DNA of 28,853 bases from JBBQHM01 sp038323965 (GTDB lineage: Bacteria; Verrucomicrobiota; Verrucomicrobiia; Chthoniobacterales; UBA10450), in the NCBI GenBank assembly GCA_038323965.1, contig JBBQHM010000017.1, forward strand, positions 1 through 28,853, written 5' to 3'. This document shows positions 22,931-28,853 of this stretch, in pieces. The notes under the pieces are model-generated. The model made no database searches and was not told the DNA's origin. It saw nothing but the letters and a program-made list of their open reading frames with translations. How positions within the stretch are numbered: position 1 is the stretch's first letter; the number at the start of each line of letters is the position of its first letter. The position numbers were made by a program, and so were the translations under genes.

Positions 22931-23761
22931 GAGAATAAAGCTCTTCTCATCGTAGGACACGGCTCGACCGTGAACCCCGACTCAAATACGCCGACTTGGG
23001 ATCATGCCCGTGAAATCAGGGAGCGAGGAGTTTTTGGCGAAGTGCAATGCGCGTTCTGGAAGGAGGAGCCGAGCCTGCGCGATGCTCTGCTGCTGTTTGA
23101 TCCGGAAACGATTCGCGAGGTTTACGTCGTACCGAATTTTATCAGCGAAGGTTATTTTACCCGCACGGTCATTCCACGTGAGCTTGAGCTGAGCGGAGAA
23201 ATCACGACGCGCAGCTCGGGTCAGGTTTGGAAATATTGCGAACCCGTCGGCAACCATCGCGACGTGACGGAACTACTGCTGCGTCGCGCGCATGATGTCG
23301 CGCCGGATGTCGATCCGCGCGAGACGACGTTGCTGATCGTCGCCCACGGGACCGGCTTGAATGACAACAGCGCAGTCGCTGCGAAACGTGAGGCGGATAA
23401 GATTCGTGCACGCAAATGCTTCGCCGCCGTGCTCAACCTGTACATGGAAGAAACGCCGCTCGTGGCCGAGTGGGAAAAGTTCACGGCGACGCGGAATATC
23501 GTCGTGGTGCCATTCTTTGTTTCAGACGGGCTGCACAGTTACGAAGACATTCCGGTGTTACTTGGAATCGAGACGGCAACCGGAGTTTCGGCGTCCGATC
23601 GCGAACGGCGCGGTGATGTTTTCCGTAAAAATCCGCGCGAGATTCGTGGCCGAAATCTGTATTACGCCAGCGCGATTGGGACCGAGCCGCACTTTGCCGA
23701 CATTATTCTCGAGCAGGTTGCCGCGTTTGACGGGGCGCGGAATCTGCAATCCGTTGCCTAG
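22922..23761 (+). CDS. Two-domain CbiX-like sirohydrochlorin chelatase-family protein
   Basis: A 279-residue protein with two tandem CbiX-type chelatase domains, whose relatives insert Co, Fe or Ni into sirohydrochlorin for cobalamin, siroheme or F430. Half 1 (about 6-125) starts LLIVGHGSTVN with H13. Half 2 (about 134-279) starts LLIVAHGTGLND with H142 and has DGLHSYEDIP with H205, the expected second metal-binding His. At the matching place in half 1 the sequence is EGYFTRTVIP, with F79 instead of His, so half 1 looks degenerate. ATG 22922 is preferred over the adjacent GTG 22919. The next gene (GAF) begins 5 bp downstream, and a four-cysteine protein follows. No other cobalamin or siroheme gene is visible in the window. 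The metal and product are unknown. Confidence 0.8.
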   Translation: MPDENKALLIVGHGSTVNPDSNTPTWDHAREIRERGVFGEVQCAFWKEEPSLRDALLLFDPETIREVYVVPNFISEGYFTRTVIPRELELSGEITTRSSGQVWKYCEPVGNHRDVTELLLRRAHDVAPDVDPRETTLLIVAHGTGLNDNSAVAAKREADKIRARKCFAAVLNLYMEETPLVAEWEKFTATRNIVVVPFFVSDGLHSYEDIPVLLGIETATGVSASDRERRGDVFRKNPREIRGRNLYYASAIGTEPHFADIILEQVAAFDGARNLQSVA

Positions 23762-23766
23762 CGCAC

Positions 23767-24243
23767 ATGGGAACTAAAGCGAAATCCGATCGCCAGAGCA
23801 GCACGCTGCGCGAAATCGGAATGCTCATGGTCGCCGGTGTGAAGGACGATGGGCTGCTCAACCGCATCGCGGATCTCGTCCAGAAAACGTGCAAATATCG
23901 ATGGGTCGGAATTTACAGGATTTGCCGCAAGGAATTTGCCGTTGTCGGCATCTCGGGCGCGACGAAGCCGGCTTATCCGCGCTTTCCCGTTACTCAAGGG
24001 ATCAGTGCGGAAGTCTATGAGACTGGCAAATCGTTAATTGTGAAAGATGTGAGCAAAGACCCGCGGTTTCTGCCGAATTTCTGGACAACAAAATCGGAAA
24101 TCGTGGTGCCGATCGTCGATGATGAACACAATCTTGTGACTGGAATCATCAATGTCGAGAGCGCCGAGATTAACGCGTTCGACAAATCGGATCGCGATTT
24201 TCTCGAAGGCGTTGGTCGATTGATCTGGCGCGCATTGCAGTGA
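23767..24243 (+). CDS. Single GAF-domain protein
   Basis: A 158-residue soluble protein consisting of one GAF domain: an N-terminal helix (REIGMLMVAGVKDDGLLNRIADLVQ), strands YRWVGIYRICRKEFAVVGISG, a ligand-lid region (QGISAEVYETGKSLIVKDVSKDPRF), TKSEIVVPIVDDEHNLVTGIINVES, and a C-terminal helix FDKSDRDFLEGVGRLI. GAF domains bind small molecules or hemes/bilins, or act as dimerisation units. The fold resembles free methionine-R-sulfoxide reductase, but that enzyme's catalytic cysteines are missing (the only cysteines are near the YRW and RICRK strands). Its place between a CbiX-like gene and an Fe-S-type gene suggests it senses or binds a tetrapyrrole or redox signal; this is inference. Confidence 0.82.
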   Translation: MGTKAKSDRQSSTLREIGMLMVAGVKDDGLLNRIADLVQKTCKYRWVGIYRICRKEFAVVGISGATKPAYPRFPVTQGISAEVYETGKSLIVKDVSKDPRFLPNFWTTKSEIVVPIVDDEHNLVTGIINVESAEINAFDKSDRDFLEGVGRLIWRALQ

Positions 24244-24893
24244 CGGGCGGGCGCTCTGTTTTCGTAGCAAAACTGTTTGGCGCGGGCGGGGGGTTCGGGC
24301 AGATTGTCGCACTTAAGACTCCGGCGGGATGTGAAGTCCGCCACTATGATGATGAAGGACGGATCGCTTCGGACTTAAAATCGGTGCCGAGCGAAGAGGC
24401 GGGGGAGATCGCAAAATATGACGACCAAGTTCTCTACCGGCCGCTAAAGACCGCTCCTAACCTGCGACACGGATGGCGCATACACTGCCGAGACGAGGAA
24501 GAACTGCGGCGGGTGATCGATCAGATTTATCCGGGTCGCATTGCGGCTCTGGATGCTCACCTGCGAGGTGATTTAAAAAGTACGACACTCCGCGAGACGC
24601 TCGATCGGCAGAGCGGAATGTATAAAGCGGCCGCTCGCATCAGCGACGAAGAGCTCGACGATCTCGTCGCCCGATTTTGTAGATCGGACGGCGGGTGCCT
24701 GCGCACGATTTTATGGAAGCGCGATCGAGCGGACGCCACTCCGTCGAGCAAACTGCCCGCTACGAAATTCGATCCGACTTTCGATCAGACCGGGAAAGGA
24801 CGGTATGTGGCGCCGCTTGTCTGCCAGGAGGCGTGCAACCTTCTCGTCTCAGCGGCACGCGAAGCAGTAAAACTTCGGGAAGGCGATAAGTGA
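24240..24893 (+). CDS. DR2241-like putative 4Fe-4S protein (partner of CbiX)
   Basis: A 217-residue protein whose GTG start overlaps the stop of the GAF gene (GTGA). The first half (about 5-105) is mixed alpha/beta (VALKTPAGCEVRHYDDEG, VLYRPLKTAPNLRHGWRIHCRDEEELRRVIDQIYPGR). The second half has ETLDRQSGMYKAAARISDEELDDLVARFC and four cysteines in a paired pattern, C147-x5-C153 (FCRSDGGCLRTILW) and C195-x3-C199 (VCQEACNLLVSAAREAV), suited to a 4Fe-4S cluster. From memory this matches the extra domains attached to the CbiX domains of Deinococcus DR2241. Here they would be a separate protein coexpressed with the CbiX-like gene. Cluster binding is predicted, not shown. Confidence 0.6.
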   Translation: MTGGRSVFVAKLFGAGGGFGQIVALKTPAGCEVRHYDDEGRIASDLKSVPSEEAGEIAKYDDQVLYRPLKTAPNLRHGWRIHCRDEEELRRVIDQIYPGRIAALDAHLRGDLKSTTLRETLDRQSGMYKAAARISDEELDDLVARFCRSDGGCLRTILWKRDRADATPSSKLPATKFDPTFDQTGKGRYVAPLVCQEACNLLVSAAREAVKLREGDK

Positions 24894-25021
24894 CGTTTGG
24901 ACGCGCCACGTCGTGCCATGGCAGACTCAGCGGCGCAGAAAGTTAACTGCTCGCAGGGAAGCGGTTGACTCTCATTTGGGCTTTCTTTTTCTCAAACGTG
25001 AAATATTCTCTCCGCTGAGAA

Positions 25022-26404
25022 ATGGCTAAAATCGTAATTATTGATGACGAGCCGGCGATGGTGGAGGTCATCGTGACTCTCTGTCGCGAGAAGGGGCATC
25101 AGGTTTACCCGTTTAATTCCGCACCGAAAGCGGTCGAACAGCTGGATGCGCTCCAGCCTCACGTTGTGATTGCCGATATCCGGATGGAGACGATGACCGG
25201 CTTCGATGTCTTGCGTCATGTGCGCGAGCATCATCGGCAGACGGCGGTCATTTTGATCACGGCCTACGCGTCGGTGGAAACAGCAGTCGAGGCGATGAAA
25301 ATGGGTGCGTACGATTACGTCACGAAGCCGTTTAAGATCGACGAGCTGCAAATGACGGTGCAACGGGCGCTCGATTACCAGGCGGCGTTGCGCGAGAACG
25401 TTTATCTCCGCAAGGAACTGAAGAATCGGTATCGATTTGAAAACATTGTCGGAACGAGCCGCAACATGCAGGCGGTTTACAATTTGATCAGCAAAGTCGC
25501 CGATACGGACAGCACGGTTCTGATCCAAGGGGAAAGCGGTACCGGTAAGGAGCTCGTCGCGCGCGGCCTGCATTTTAACAGCAACCGGCAACACCAGCCT
25601 TTCGTGGCGATCAACTGCAGCGCTCTCCCTGAAAACCTGCTGGAGTCGGAACTTTTCGGCCACAAGAAGGGTGCATTTACGGGAGCTGTGGCGGACAAGC
25701 GCGGACTTTTTGAAGAAGCGAATCTCGGGACGATTTTCCTGGATGAAGTGAACTCGATGGCGACTTCGCTGCAGACGAAATTGCTGCGCGTTTTACAGGA
25801 ACGCGAAGTGCGGCGCGTGGGCGATAATAAAAGCACGCCGGTCAATGTCCGAGTCGTCGGGGCGACCAACGAGCCGCTCATGCCGAAGCTCAAGGACGGC
25901 ACTTTCCGTGAAGATTTATATTACCGGCTCGCAGTTATTCCGATCGAAATCCCACCGCTGCGCGATCGACTCGAAGATGTGCCGCTGCTCGTAAATCATT
26001 TTCTACAGAAGCAGGCGAGCACGACCGGCGACGAGCCGAAGAAGATCGAACCGAAGGCGGTCGATATTCTTTGTCACTACGACTATCCCGGCAACGTCCG
26101 CGAGCTGGAAAACGCGATCGAACGCGCCTGCGCGTTATGCGAAGACAACTCGATTCTCGCGACAGATTTGCCGCCCGCGATTGTGGCTCACGCCCAGGAC
26201 GACAAGGCTGGCAGGCAACGCGCGTCGATGCCGGTTGGTCAGAGCCTCGACGAATTTGTGCAAGGGCAGGAGCGCGGATACATCGACGCGACGCTCGATC
26301 ATTGCGGTGGTTCGCGCGAGAAGGCGGCGAGCACGCTCGGCATCAGCATGGCGACACTTTATCGCAAGCTGGAGCCGAAGAATAAAGGCGCCGCCGCGAA
26401 GTAA
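25022..26404 (+). CDS. NtrC-family sigma-54-dependent response regulator
   Basis: A 460-residue three-domain activator. The receiver domain (1-120) has the acidic DDE start, phospho-acceptor D52 (VVIADIRME), LITAYAS and TKPF. The AAA+ domain (about 145-380) has Walker A GESGTGKE (about 170-177), GAFTGA (217-222), which contacts sigma-54, a Walker B GTIFLDEVNSM, and the R-finger region LYYRLAVIPIEIPPLRDR. The C-terminal Fis-type helix-turn-helix (about 415-455) is REKAASTLGISMATLYRKL. It would be phosphorylated by a histidine kinase, which is not next to it, and then drive transcription with RpoN, encoded about 650 bp downstream. The signal is unknown. Confidence 0.93.
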   Translation: MAKIVIIDDEPAMVEVIVTLCREKGHQVYPFNSAPKAVEQLDALQPHVVIADIRMETMTGFDVLRHVREHHRQTAVILITAYASVETAVEAMKMGAYDYVTKPFKIDELQMTVQRALDYQAALRENVYLRKELKNRYRFENIVGTSRNMQAVYNLISKVADTDSTVLIQGESGTGKELVARGLHFNSNRQHQPFVAINCSALPENLLESELFGHKKGAFTGAVADKRGLFEEANLGTIFLDEVNSMATSLQTKLLRVLQEREVRRVGDNKSTPVNVRVVGATNEPLMPKLKDGTFREDLYYRLAVIPIEIPPLRDRLEDVPLLVNHFLQKQASTTGDEPKKIEPKAVDILCHYDYPGNVRELENAIERACALCEDNSILATDLPPAIVAHAQDDKAGRQRASMPVGQSLDEFVQGQERGYIDATLDHCGGSREKAASTLGISMATLYRKLEPKNKGAAAK

Positions 26405-26427
26405 ATCCGTGCGCGTAGCGGCAGTGT

Positions 26428-26712
26428 TTAGCCGCGCTTGCTGTAAATGCGGATCTGGTCCGCTTCCTTCTGCAATTCGTCCAAGGCCTGCAAAGTAGCT
26501 TCCTGGCGTTTGATCAAATCGGCGTTGGCCGATTTTGCTGACTCGAGCGCTTTTGCGATTTGACCCGAAGCATCGCTTTCCTTAGGGATCGCCGTCGCCG
26601 TTTTGCTCACGGTCGCCGGAGAAGTTACGGCGTCGACCACGACCTGCTGGGATTGCGCGGACAAATGTCCCGCAATGAACAGTGCGATGAAAGTGAGGGG
26701 CAACTTCATCAT
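26428..26712 (-). CDS. Small exported coiled-coil protein, paralogue B
   Basis: A 94-residue protein (two adjacent ATG codons, 26712 and 26709). A signal peptide (about 1-19, FIALFIAGHLSAQS) precedes a Thr/Ala/Val-rich stretch and then a predicted helix or coiled coil (about 45-90: IAKALESAKSANADLIKRQEATLQALDELQKEADQ). It ends IRIYSKRG. The C-terminal half matches that of the gene just upstream (IYSSRG), so the pair arose by duplication. Its start overlaps the stop of that gene, so the two are translationally coupled. I do not recognise the family. Being exported and helical, it may interact with other envelope parts. Confidence 0.75.
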   Translation of the reverse strand: MMKLPLTFIALFIAGHLSAQSQQVVVDAVTSPATVSKTATAIPKESDASGQIAKALESAKSANADLIKRQEATLQALDELQKEADQIRIYSKRG

Positions 26713-26945
26713 CGTCCGCCCCGACTTGAGTAAATCTTCGCCTGACGGACAGCCTCGGCCAGAGCGGTTAGCTTGGCCTCGATTTTCTCCTGGTTAGCCG
26801 CGATCTGGGCTTGTTGTTCCCGGATCTCTTTCACGAGGGCGATCGATTTTTGGTCCCCTGCCGTGGTCTGCGGTACCTGCGCGCTGGCTGTCGTGATGAG
26901 AACGATGGCTGCGGATACGGCGGCGAAGTATTGGGCAGCTTTCAT
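26709..26945 (-). CDS. Small exported coiled-coil protein, paralogue A
   Basis: A 78-residue protein with a signal peptide (about 1-22, YFAAVSAAIVLITTASAQ) and a short mature helical part (SIALVKEIREQQAQIAANQEKIEAKLTALAEAVRQA) that ends KIYSSRGGR. Like its neighbour it has no cysteines and no recognised domain. It is the first gene of the pair, in the opposite direction to rpoN, and a candidate sigma-54 promoter lies just upstream (26967-26982). It is flanked by an NtrC-type activator and rpoN, so nitrogen, envelope-stress or other sigma-54 control is possible. Confidence 0.72.
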   Translation of the reverse strand: MKAAQYFAAVSAAIVLITTASAQVPQTTAGDQKSIALVKEIREQQAQIAANQEKIEAKLTALAEAVRQAKIYSSRGGR

Positions 26946-26966
26946 CTTTGAGTCGGGATCCGTATT

Positions 26967-26982
26967 AGCAAGTCGTGTTCCC
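26967..26982 (-). promoter_or_regulatory. Candidate sigma-54 (-24/-12) promoter for the exported pair
   Basis: On the minus strand the sequence reads GGGAACACGACTTGCT. It has GG and GC in the required GG-N10-GC spacing and matches the consensus TGGCACG-N4-TTGCW at 9 of 12 fixed positions, counted by hand. Transcription would begin near 26956, about 11 nt before the ATG at 26945. The short leader and three mismatches lower confidence. Confidence 0.35.
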
Positions 26983-27003
26983 GTTGCCGGGGAACTGATG
27001 CGA

Positions 27004-27028
27004 GGCGCGGAAGTTGCTTGCCTGCGCC
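27004..27028. promoter_or_regulatory. Imperfect inverted repeat between the exported pair and rpoN
   Basis: GGCGCGGAAG (27004-27013) and CTTGCCTGCGCC (27017-27028) form an imperfect palindrome. It lies about 50-70 bp upstream of the predicted sigma-54 start and could be an activator-binding site. It could also be a hairpin in the rpoN leader. Confidence 0.25.
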
Positions 27029-27055
27029 GACCCAGTCTCGTACACTCGCGACCCT

Positions 27056-28468
27056 ATGGCCGGTGGGATGCAGCAGACGCAAAACCTTTCCATGGCGCAG
27101 GTTCTTGCGCCACAGCTTCAACAGAGCCTGCTCATCCTCCAGGCGCCGCTACTCGAGCTGCGAAATCTCGTGCAGCAGGAGATGGAAACTAACCCCGTGC
27201 TGGAGGAGTTAGCCACGGAAGCGCCGGAAGAAGAGCGGGGAGATGCCACGAAATCGGACGAGGAATTCAAGGAAGAGTTCGATCGGCTCGCCAAGCTTGA
27301 TGACGAGTGGCGCGATTACATGGCGCAATCCAGCAGCTACAGTAGTCGCTCGCAGGAAGATGAGGAGAAACGTCAGTTTTTTTTCGATTCGATCGTCACC
27401 CAGGAGACGCTCCAGCAGCACCTGATGGGGCAGCTTAACCAGCAGTTGCTCGACGGGAACGATCGTAAAACTGCCGAACTCATTATCGGCAATATTGACG
27501 ACAACGGATTCCTGCAGGCCACCCCCGAGGAGATGGCCATGAACACCGGGATCGCTCAGGACGATTACGAGCACATGCTTACTCTAGTCCAGAGTTTCTA
27601 TCCGCCCGGTGTTGGGGCGCGAGATTTGCGCGATTGCCTTTTGATTCAACTCAAGCGCGCAGGCAAAGCGCAAAGCCTTGAGTACAAAATGATCGCTGAA
27701 CACATGCAGGATCTCGGGAAACGTCGCTTTCCTGAAATCGCGCGCCGCATGGGAATCAGCGTGGAGCAGGTGCAGAAGTGCGCGAATAATATCGCGCAGC
27801 TCGATCCCCGGCCGGGTGCAATTTTTGCCGATGCCCCGCAGAATTATGTCGTGCCCGACGTGACCGTGGAAAAGGTCAACGGCGCCTACCAGGTCGTGCT
27901 CAACGGCGAGCAAATTCCACATCTGCGCATCAGTAACACATACAAGGACATAATGTCGCAGGATGGCAGCGGCGGGGAAGTGAAGGATTATATCCGCGAT
28001 AAAATTCGCAGCGGTAAGTTCCTCATTAAGTCAATCCACCAGCGCCAGCAGACCATCTCCAACATTGCGCATCAGATTGTCGATCGGCAGCTCGAATTTT
28101 TCGATAATGGCTCAGCGCACCTGAAGCCCATGACGATGGTTCAAATCGCTGATGCTGTGGGCGTGCATGAAACGACGGTAAGCCGGGCCATTAGCGGTAA
28201 GTACATGGCGACGCCGCAGGGCGTCCTGGAGATGAAGTATTTCTTTACCCCTGGTTACCAGACGTCCAGTGGAGAATCGATGAGTAACACGAGCGTGAAA
28301 GAAGCGATCATGGATCTGGTCAAAGCGGAAGACGGAAATGCGCCGTTGAGCGACAAGGAGATTGTCGAGATCCTAAGCAAGCGCGGTATCCCGATCGCCC
28401 GCCGTACTGTCGCGAAATACCGGACTGAGCTGAACATTCTGCCGTCGAACATGCGGCGGAAATATTAA
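27056..28468 (+). CDS. rpoN: RNA polymerase sigma-54 factor RpoN
   Basis: A 470-residue alternative sigma factor that directs RNA polymerase to -24/-12 promoters and needs AAA+ activators such as the NtrC-like protein in this window. Region I is Gln/Leu-rich (LSMAQVLAPQLQQSLLILQAPLLELRNLVQQEMETNPVLEEL). An acidic region II follows, then the core-binding domain, a helix-turn-helix (about 358-385, MVQIADAVGVHETTVSRAISGKYM) and the RpoN box ARRTVAKYR (448-456). The ATG at 27056 is preferred to a TTG at 27014, since region I begins soon after it; ATG 27068 is another option. hpf and ptsN, common neighbours elsewhere, are not here. Confidence 0.96.
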   Translation: MAGGMQQTQNLSMAQVLAPQLQQSLLILQAPLLELRNLVQQEMETNPVLEELATEAPEEERGDATKSDEEFKEEFDRLAKLDDEWRDYMAQSSSYSSRSQEDEEKRQFFFDSIVTQETLQQHLMGQLNQQLLDGNDRKTAELIIGNIDDNGFLQATPEEMAMNTGIAQDDYEHMLTLVQSFYPPGVGARDLRDCLLIQLKRAGKAQSLEYKMIAEHMQDLGKRRFPEIARRMGISVEQVQKCANNIAQLDPRPGAIFADAPQNYVVPDVTVEKVNGAYQVVLNGEQIPHLRISNTYKDIMSQDGSGGEVKDYIRDKIRSGKFLIKSIHQRQQTISNIAHQIVDRQLEFFDNGSAHLKPMTMVQIADAVGVHETTVSRAISGKYMATPQGVLEMKYFFTPGYQTSSGESMSNTSVKEAIMDLVKAEDGNAPLSDKEIVEILSKRGIPIARRTVAKYRTELNILPSNMRRKY

Positions 28469-28489
28469 GTTCCACCCTTGGCTGTAGAG

Positions 28490-28853
28490 ATGGCCCTTAG
28501 CCCATCGATCCGCAGCAGGGTTCTTCAGGAATGGCGCGGTCTACCGCAGAAACCATTCACCAAGGACCGCTGGCACTCCACCGCGGAGGTGTTGCCCGGC
28601 CTTTTACAAAAGCTTGGTTTAAAGGAGCGTCTCGGTGAGACCGAGGTTATCGAAGCCTGGGCGAGTATCGTAGGTGAATTTATCGCTCGTCATTCTGCGC
28701 CGGTAAGCCTGCGCGAAGGAATACTTTACGTGCGCGTGCTGCAACCATCGCTGCATTACGAATTGGAGCAGATTTCCAAGGCGGAAGTAGTTCGCAAACT
28801 TAAACAACGCTTTGGCGGGAAAGTAGTTAAGGACGTTAAGTTTCGGCTGGGCT
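28490..28853 (+). CDS. DUF721/DciA-like protein, 3' truncated by the window edge
   Basis: An open frame of 121 codons running off the end of the window, 21 bp after rpoN. It fits the DUF721 (DciA) family, whose members help load the replicative helicase in bacteria without DnaC. The N-terminal part has WHSTAEVLPGLLQKLGLKERLGETEVIEAWASIVGEF, then ARHSAPVSLREGILYVRVLQPSLHYELEQI, with the family's W..IVG and the LYV.V..S.....L pattern, and KAEVVRKLKQRFGGKVVKDVKFRLG. ATG 28490 is chosen; a TTG at 28478 is in frame upstream. The function is inferred from the family, and dnaA lies about 21 kb away in the same window. Confidence 0.78.
   Translation, partial: MALSPSIRSRVLQEWRGLPQKPFTKDRWHSTAEVLPGLLQKLGLKERLGETEVIEAWASIVGEFIARHSAPVSLREGILYVRVLQPSLHYELEQISKAEVVRKLKQRFGGKVVKDVKFRLG

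Noticed and set aside
22832..22960. N-terminal extension of the aldo/keto reductase
   Set aside because: The extension would overlap the start of the CbiX-like gene, and the family normally begins at MRFRSYKNTDL.
23767..24243. GAF protein as free methionine-R-sulfoxide reductase
   Set aside because: The fold and the SEIVVPI string are similar, but the catalytic cysteines of that enzyme are not at the expected places.
24992..25663. Minus-strand open frame of 223 codons opposite the NtrC-type regulator
   Set aside because: It is antisense to the receiver and AAA+ domains and has Arg/His/Asp-rich composition typical of a shadow frame.
1..28853. CRISPR array, prophage or insertion sequence
   Set aside because: No regularly spaced repeats with unique spacers, transposase, integrase or phage structural genes were recognised; the repeats present are short dispersed palindromes.

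Overview
The window looks like chromosomal DNA from a moderately GC-rich, Gram-negative-type bacterium, most likely a soil Verrucomicrobiota member. This is inferred, not proven, from the gene mix (dnaA-dnaN, a DUF374 acyltransferase, sigma-54 next to a DciA-like gene, lipoproteins, a TonB/ExbB/ExbD set, a heptosyltransferase-like GT9) and from families of short dispersed palindromic repeats. Almost all of it is housekeeping gene content in short operons. No insertion sequence, prophage, CRISPR array, rRNA or tRNA was recognised.

Layout. 1-1940: the tail of a nucleotidyltransferase-like gene and a convergent sodium:solute symporter. 2127-5758: a tight plus-strand operon of an OGG1-like DNA glycosylase, a TonB-like transducer, ExbB/TolQ, ExbD/TolR and peptide deformylase. 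5775-6698: two small exported proteins on the minus strand. 6699-7131: a gene-free region with one good DnaA box, a candidate origin, followed by dnaA and dnaN. 9607-12470 (minus): miaB, a membrane protein and a GT9 glycosyltransferase. 12565-15320: mtnP, a small lipoprotein, a D,D-carboxypeptidase and a glyoxalase-family protein. 15439-18146: a DUF374 acyltransferase, folD, and a convergent geranylgeranyl-reductase-type flavoprotein. 18202-21797: uvrC and penicillin-binding protein 2. 21794-24893: an aldo/keto reductase divergent from a CbiX / GAF / Fe-S protein cluster. 25022-28853: an NtrC-type regulator, two small exported paralogues on the minus strand, rpoN, and the start of a DciA-like (DUF721) gene that leaves the window.

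Most notable observations. (1) PBP2 has an in-frame TAG at 21645-21647, after which its normal C-terminus continues in the same frame for 49 codons. (2) Two DNA-repair genes, uvrC and the OGG1-like glycosylase, appear to carry palindromic repeat elements inside their coding frames. A related element supplies the stop codon of folD. (3) A two-domain CbiX-like chelatase with a degenerate first half lies beside a GAF protein and a four-cysteine protein, resembling a split version of Deinococcus DR2241. (4) Two paralogous exported peptides with a shared C-terminal IYSxRG motif lie between a sigma-54 activator and rpoN, behind a plausible -24/-12 promoter.
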